A stretch of DNA of 7,994 nt from NCBI GenBank assembly GCA_004356335.1, contig SMXP01000004.1:1-7994 (forward strand), read 5' to 3'. The translations under genes and the position numbers were made by a program. Below, one piece after another: positions 5,538 to 7,994 of the stretch (position 1 is its first letter; every line of letters starts with the position of its first letter). Source of the DNA: Alphaproteobacteria bacterium (GTDB lineage: Bacteria > Pseudomonadota > Alphaproteobacteria > SMXP01). Under the pieces are notes generated by a model. That model was given only the letters and a program-made list of their open reading frames with translations, made no database searches and was not told the DNA's origin.

Positions 5538-6836
5538 CTATCGCGCCACATCGCCCCGAACGCGAACGATTTCGGCACCGCATTGGCCAAGCTTTTCCTC
5601 GATACGCTCGAAACCGCGATCGAGGTGATAGACCCGGTTGACCACCGTCTCACCTTCGGCACCAAGGCCGGCCAAGACGAGACACATGGACGCGCGCAGA
5701 TCCGTGGCCATGACCGGCGCCCCTTTGAGCCGCTTGACGCCGGTGATGACCGCTTTGTCTCCATCCACCGTCACATCCGCACCCATGCGGATCAATTCCG
5801 GCACATGCATGAAGCGATTTTCAAAAATGGTTTCTCTAATATGGGATTTGCCTTGCGCCGTCGCCAGCAAAGCCATGAGCTGAGCTTGCAGATCCGTCGG
5901 AAATCCCGGATAGGGTTCGGTTTGTATATCGACCGCGCGCAAAGGGTGGCCGTCACTGGAAACGGTCACCTCGCCGTCGCCCAGTTCAACCGACACACCC
6001 ACAGCCTCAAGCACGGGAATCAGCGCGCCAATCAATTGCGGGTCGGTCCGCCGCAAGGTGAGTCGGCCCCCGGCCACGGCCGGCGCCATGGCATAGGTCC
6101 CCGTCTCGATGCGATCGGGCAGCACCGCATGGGTGGCACCATGTAGCCGGTCGCGCCCTTGCACACGAAGAATGCTTGTACCGGCGCCTTCTATGTGAGC
6201 GCCCATCGCCATCAGACACTTGATGAGATCGCCAATCTCGGGCTCGCGCGCGGCATTTTCGATCACCGTCTCACCGTCCGCCAGCACCGCCGCCATCAAC
6301 GCGTTTTCGGTGGCGCCGACCGACACGAAGGGAAAAGCGATCCGTCCGCCTTTGAGGCCGCGGGGAGCCTCGGCCAAGACATATCCGTCTTCCAAGGTGA
6401 TTTGCGCGCCCAAGGCTTCAAACGCATGAAGATGCAGGTCAACGGGACGGGCGCCAATGGCGCATCCCCCAGGCAACGACACCCGCGCCTTACCACACCG
6501 GGCGAGCAAGGGGCCGGTCACCAGAAAACTCGCGCGCATTTTACGCACAATGTCGTAGGGCGCCGTGGTCCTGCGAATATCGCGGACGCTGAGGGTAATC
6601 ATGCGTCCGGCCGCGGCCTCTTCTTCGCCGGACCCGGTCATGGAGATATCGACACCAAGCTGAGCCAGCAGGGTGGCCATTTGCGCGGTGTCCACCAGAT
6701 GGGGAATATTGGACAGATGCAACGGCTCATCGGTTAGCAGGCAAGCCACCATTAACGGCAGCGCCGCGTTCTTAGCCCCGCTAATTTGAATATCCCCGTG
6801 AAGCGGATGGCCGCCGCGGATCAAAATGCGATCCAT
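5538..6836 (-). CDS. murA: UDP-N-acetylglucosamine 1-carboxyvinyltransferase
   Basis: MurA transfers enolpyruvate from phosphoenolpyruvate to UDP-GlcNAc, the first committed step of peptidoglycan synthesis, in the cytoplasm. The 432-residue product shows the family's residues: K22-N23 in ISGAKNAALPLM, the loop cysteine C125 in SLPGGCAIGARPVDLH (the residue alkylated by fosfomycin, C115 in E. coli), and D315 in YPGFPTDLQAQ (D305 in E. coli). Both alpha/beta inverse domains look complete. Having cysteine at the loop predicts a fosfomycin-sensitive form of the enzyme. The ATG at 6836 has only a weak upstream GAG. The gene lies 61 bases after the small basic protein gene, probably on its transcript, and is followed by a hairpin and a repeat. 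Confidence 0.98.
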   Translation of the reverse strand: MDRILIRGGHPLHGDIQISGAKNAALPLMVACLLTDEPLHLSNIPHLVDTAQMATLLAQLGVDISMTGSGEEEAAAGRMITLSVRDIRRTTAPYDIVRKMRASFLVTGPLLARCGKARVSLPGGCAIGARPVDLHLHAFEALGAQITLEDGYVLAEAPRGLKGGRIAFPFVSVGATENALMAAVLADGETVIENAAREPEIGDLIKCLMAMGAHIEGAGTSILRVQGRDRLHGATHAVLPDRIETGTYAMAPAVAGGRLTLRRTDPQLIGALIPVLEAVGVSVELGDGEVTVSSDGHPLRAVDIQTEPYPGFPTDLQAQLMALLATAQGKSHIRETIFENRFMHVPELIRMGADVTVDGDKAVITGVKRLKGAPVMATDLRASMCLVLAGLGAEGETVVNRVYHLDRGFERIEEKLGQCGAEIVRVRGDVAR

Positions 6837-6897
6837 GTCAGTTATTGCTCATCTGTTTTTGAATGACTTGGCCGAGCCGCAATTCTACGCACCCAGC

Positions 6898-7092
6898 CTA
6901 CCTCTTCTCTTCGTCCGTCGCACTTTGCTGCCCCCGCCCCCTCTTTTGCGCCTTGCGCCGCGTTAAATTCTTGCGCAATGCCGCGGCGAGCTTTTTCTGG
7001 CGCGCGTCGGGCGATGGGCCGCGCTCATCCGGCTTGTCATCGGCCGAACTTGCCTCTGGCTTTGGCTCTGGCTTTTGCTGTGCCGTGTCCAT
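6898..7092 (-). CDS. Small basic protein upstream of murA, function unknown
   Basis: From the ATG at 7092 this encodes 64 residues with two parts: a low-complexity, Pro/Glu/Asp-rich N-terminal half (QQKPEPKPEASSADDKPDE) and a strongly basic C-terminal half (RQKKLAAALRKNLTRRKAQK, then RGR) that should form a helix. No membrane segment or signal peptide is present. AGGA lies about ten bases before the ATG, and a good promoter lies about 60 bases upstream, so it looks like a real gene leading the murA transcript. From memory, similar short proteins with an RLAAALRxNLxRRKAQ core precede murA in other alphaproteobacteria; their role is not known to me. The frame is open further upstream, but only with non-ATG codons and through the promoter. 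Confidence 0.75.
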   Translation of the reverse strand: MDTAQQKPEPKPEASSADDKPDERGPSPDARQKKLAAALRKNLTRRKAQKRGRGQQSATDEEKR

Positions 7093-7151
7093 CTTGCTTG
7101 TCCTATCGACCTTGTGCCACGCCAAGCAGGCTGCGCCGTTCCCTGGTCGCC

Positions 7152-7180
7152 ATCCTAAGCAGAGTGTGGATACCGTCAAG
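7152..7180 (-). promoter_or_regulatory. Sigma-70-type promoter for the small protein-murA block
   Basis: On the minus strand CTTGAC (7180-7175) is followed after 17 bases by TAGGAT (7157-7152). This fits the alphaproteobacterial housekeeping pattern CTTGAC-N17-TATAAT-like. Transcription would start near 7145, leaving a leader of about 50 bases before the ATG at 7092. No other equally good promoter was seen on the minus strand before infA. Confidence 0.6.
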
Positions 7181-7293
7181 CCAAACTGACCGTGCGCATG
7201 AACCGCAAGGTCAACCCGGCAATGGGGCGGATTTAAGACCTTGCACCGGTACCCTCATGGGCGCGCGCGCTTCCCTTTAACGACACCATCCGG

Positions 7294-7299
7294 TATAGA
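7294..7299 (+). promoter_or_regulatory. Possible -10 element for tRNA-Thr
   Basis: TATAGA lies 48 bases before the mature tRNA-Thr start, at a plausible distance for a short leader. The region 17 bases upstream (TTCCCT) is a poor -35, so support is weak. Confidence 0.25.
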
Positions 7300-7347
7300 G
7301 CCCATGGCGTGTGACGGTTCCCGCTTGGCCGGGTGCCGCTGTCCAGC

Positions 7348-7422
7348 GCCGCCGTAGCTCAGTGGCAGAGCGCGCCCTTGGTAAGGGCGAGGCCGAGTGT
7401 TCAACTCACTCCGGCGGCACCA
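7348..7422 (+). tRNA. tRNA-Thr (anticodon GGT)
   Basis: A complete 75-base cloverleaf: acceptor arms GCCGCCG/CGGCGGC, D stem GCTC/GAGC with loop AGTGGCA, anticodon stem CGCCC/GGGCG with loop TTGGTAA, variable loop AGGCC, T stem GAGTG/CACTC with loop TTCAACT, then discriminator A and encoded CCA. The anticodon GGT (7380-7382) reads threonine codon ACC (and ACU). It stands alone on the plus strand, divergent from the murA block. The following TTTTCTTT could help end transcription, though no hairpin other than the tRNA precedes it. Confidence 0.97.
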
Positions 7423-7496
7423 TTTTCTTTAACACCTGAAACTGCGTCTAGGATGATGTCCGCTTGGCCGCGCGTGGCGCTCGTTGGGTTCCAGGA

Positions 7497-7541
7497 CTTA
7501 GACCACGTTCACAATTCATTGAATCAGGGAACGTGGTCTAG
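7497..7541. repeat. 42-base palindrome, related to repeat module B
   Basis: TAGACCACGTTC (7499-7510) pairs perfectly with GAACGTGGTCTA (7529-7540), a 12-base stem, and the centre has its own small inverted pair ATTC-ATT-GAAT (7514-7524). The plan matches module B of the longer repeats: CTTAG and CTAG at the ends and a central pair around a GATT/AATC-like core. It lies between tRNA-Thr and the 3' end of the convergent propeller gene, where it might terminate or insulate transcription. The remaining gap, 7423-7496 and 7542-7644, holds nothing else I can name. Confidence 0.85.
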
Positions 7542-7644
7542 AAGCTCTCATCGGTAAAGGCAAACGCGACACGCTGCTAAAGCCGCCGTGTTTTTCATTC
7601 CGGCGACTCCCTTGCAACGGGTCCTTTTCAAAGCAAGTCAAAGT

Positions 7645-7994
7645 CTATTCTTTACCGTCGGCTTGAATGAGCACCATTCGAGTAGGCTCACCGCCAACCT
7701 CCAGATACCGGATCACCGCACCATCGGTCAAATGGATCTCGGCGATGCGCCCTTCGTGGGGCAGGCTTACGTAAGCCCGGTCCCCCGAAGTTACGATGTC
7801 GGGAAGTATCGCCTGGCCGACATTTTCGTGCAGCTCTTTTTCGAAAGGCTTTGACACGGTGACTTTCCGAATGAGTTCACCGCTGCCACCGTCTCTAATC
7901 TCCAGAACACCCGTCTTTGTCAGTACCAGGAGCAGGCTGCCATCTCCGGTAATGTTTTGCCGAATGGAGGCTTCAATCGGAAGAATATCAAAGG
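7645..7994 (-). CDS. C-terminal fragment of beta-propeller-like protein, possibly AztD-like
   Basis: The frame is open from the window edge to a TAA at 7647-7645, giving about 115 C-terminal residues; the start is outside. Two blade-like strand repeats are visible: GDGSLLLVLTKTGVLEIRDG with GSGELIRKV, and LPDIVTSGDRAYVSLPHEGR with IAEIHLTDGAVIRYLEVG. This 'value shown, then marker tied to a D/G turn' pattern is that of WD40-like/YVTN beta-propellers. The PDIxxSGDxAYVxxP wording recalls AztD, a periplasmic zinc chaperone of zinc ABC transporters, but that is from memory and weak. The N-terminus with any signal peptide is not in the window. It reads towards tRNA-Thr with a palindrome between them. 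Confidence 0.65.
   Translation of the reverse strand, partial: FDILPIEASIRQNITGDGSLLLVLTKTGVLEIRDGGSGELIRKVTVSKPFEKELHENVGQAILPDIVTSGDRAYVSLPHEGRIAEIHLTDGAVIRYLEVGGEPTRMVLIQADGKE

Noticed and set aside
5433..6146. 237-codon plus-strand frame opposite murA, and other long frames antisense to hisD and the RNase G-like gene
   Set aside because: They are shadows of well-identified genes with intact catalytic residues, with no motifs of their own.
7348..7422. tRNA-Thr as an integration site for a genomic island
   Set aside because: No duplicate of the tRNA 3' end, integrase or foreign-looking gene is visible in the window.

Overview
The window looks like ordinary chromosome from an alphaproteobacterium. 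The evidence is gene order and protein type: murA, DUF2948, hisD, UPF0262, infA, maf and an RNase E/G-family gene in one block, with tRNA-Phe at its end. DUF2948 and UPF0262 are families I know from alphaproteobacteria. A promoter-like CTTGAC-N17-TAGGAT also fits that class. The genus cannot be told from the sequence. Almost all protein genes lie on the minus strand, so transcription runs from high to low coordinates.

Layout in the direction of transcription. At 7994-7645 is the C-terminal end of a beta-propeller-like protein, cut by the window edge. A gap with a 42-base palindrome (7499-7540) follows, then a plus-strand tRNA-Thr(GGT) at 7348-7422. A good promoter (7152-7180) starts the main block: a small basic protein (7092-6898), murA (6836-5538), a gap holding a GC hairpin and a long palindromic repeat (5395-5288), DUF2948 (5284-4805), hisD (4812-3499), UPF0262 (3452-2943), a decayed low-molecular-weight phosphatase gene and repeats (2946-2702), infA (2646-2428), maf (2415-1807), the RNase G-like gene (1814-294), another repeat copy (215-86), and the 5' part of tRNA-Phe(GAA) (45-1).

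The genes cover core functions: the first committed step of peptidoglycan synthesis (murA), the last two oxidations of histidine synthesis (hisD), translation initiation (infA), hydrolysis of non-canonical or house-cleaning nucleotides (maf) and RNA processing (RNase G-like). Two joins, DUF2948/hisD and maf/RNase G, overlap by the same 8-base arrangement, which suggests translational coupling.

I see no mobile element, CRISPR array, phage or defence system, and no convincing new system. The most interesting points are smaller. A phosphatase gene expected between UPF0262 and infA survives only as its middle third, with repeats where its C-terminus should be. A family of modular palindromic repeats with CTAG ends sits in most gaps; one copy contains a nested GC palindrome and another forms the leader of the DUF2948-hisD genes up to the ribosome binding site. 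The RNase G-like protein has lost the zinc-link cysteines expected of its family.
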